Assembly (NCBI GenBank): GCA_002429965.1
Contig: DJBG01000123.1
Location: forward strand, 1-5,537
From: Hungatella sp. UBA5982
Lineage (GTDB): Bacteria; Bacillota; Clostridia; Lachnospirales; Lachnospiraceae
Length of the DNA: 5,537 nt
Direction of reading: 5' to 3'
A program made the translations under genes and the position numbers. Below the pieces are notes generated by a model. The model worked only from the letters and a program-made list of their open reading frames with translations. It made no database searches and was not told the origin of the DNA. Below, one piece after another: positions 5,276-5,537 of this stretch (positions within the stretch are counted from its first letter, which is position 1; the number at the start of each line of letters is the position of its first letter).

Positions 5276-5537
5276 TCAGCCCTTGCAAAACCCTTCGTAA
5301 CAATCATTGAAATAATCTTTCGTGCCAATGACCCGGCCGTTTTCCAGATAGACACGTGGGACCCGTTTGCCTATGTCGCAGACGATCTCATAATGGAAGC
5401 CGCCCCCGGCCCCGGCAAGTTCTTCTACCGTAATCTCTTCTTTTCCCTGCCTGCCGATCAGAACTACCTCATCCTCTTCTTCTGCGGCCTTTATTCCGGT
5501 CACATCCACCATAAACTGGTCCATGCACACACGCCCG
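5276..5537 (-). CDS. alr: Alanine racemase, C-terminal part (continues beyond the right edge)
   Basis: PLP-dependent racemase that makes D-alanine from L-alanine for peptidoglycan. Only the last 87 complete codons are in the window. They encode the C-terminal beta domain: GRVCMDQFMVDVTGI, then EEDEVVLIGRQGKEEITVEEL, then YEIVCDIGKRVPRVY, all diagnostic. The Met-Asp pair in VCMDQF corresponds to the conserved substrate-side MD of characterised alanine racemases. The catalytic Lys and Tyr lie outside or near the edge and cannot be checked. The ATG/GTG codons near 5522-5530 are internal to the frame. A short tail after RVPRVY (LENGRVIGTKDYF and onward) ends in GFCKG. No terminator follows the TGA, which fits co-transcription with mazF. 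Confidence 0.95.
   Translation of the reverse strand, partial: GRVCMDQFMVDVTGIKAAEEEDEVVLIGRQGKEEITVEELAGAGGGFHYEIVCDIGKRVPRVYLENGRVIGTKDYFNDCYEGFCKG

Noticed and set aside
5253..5537. Plus-strand frame opposite alr, open to the window edge
   Set aside because: It mirrors the conserved alanine racemase coding sequence and has no promoter or family match.

Overview
The window reads as chromosomal core-type DNA from an anaerobic Firmicute, most likely a clostridium of the Lachnospiraceae type. Evidence: moderate GC with AT-rich promoters, strong AAAAGGAG-type ribosome binding sites, the alr-mazF gene order known from Bacillus/Clostridium, a YebC of the form common in that group, and a soluble PocR-domain receptor. 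The species assignment is inference. No rRNA, tRNA, CRISPR array, insertion sequence or phage gene was found.

Layout, left to right. At 1-1304 two unrelated GNAT acetyltransferase genes converge with only three bases between their stops. The likely terminator of the minus-strand gene lies inside the coding sequence of the plus-strand gene. At 1305-1476 is a divergent, AT-rich promoter region. At 1477-2256 a plus-strand gene encodes a 259-residue cytoplasmic PocR-domain protein with a miniature chemotaxis-receptor signalling tip. A bidirectional hairpin terminator at about 2262-2304 separates it from the minus-strand genes.

The rest is on the minus strand: alr (cut by the right edge), a MazF/NdoA RNase toxin gene, a CNNM/CBS-type membrane protein gene, and yebC. 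The CNNM-type gene and yebC each have a good extended -10 promoter, so they look like separate units. mazF has no clear promoter and probably depends on transcription from alr.

The points most worth a second look are: (1) the CNNM-type protein has lost the polar and acidic residues that mark the ion site of DUF21 proteins; (2) mazF sits where the Bacillus operon carries an antitoxin gene, but no antitoxin can be read in the 205-base spacer; (3) mazF is bracketed by imperfect direct repeats, one of which forms the -35 region of the next gene; (4) the PocR receptor has almost no chemoreceptor beyond the CheA/CheW-binding tip; (5) a terminator is embedded in the neighbouring coding sequence. I did not find a clear new multi-gene system; the genes look like mostly independent housekeeping and accessory units.
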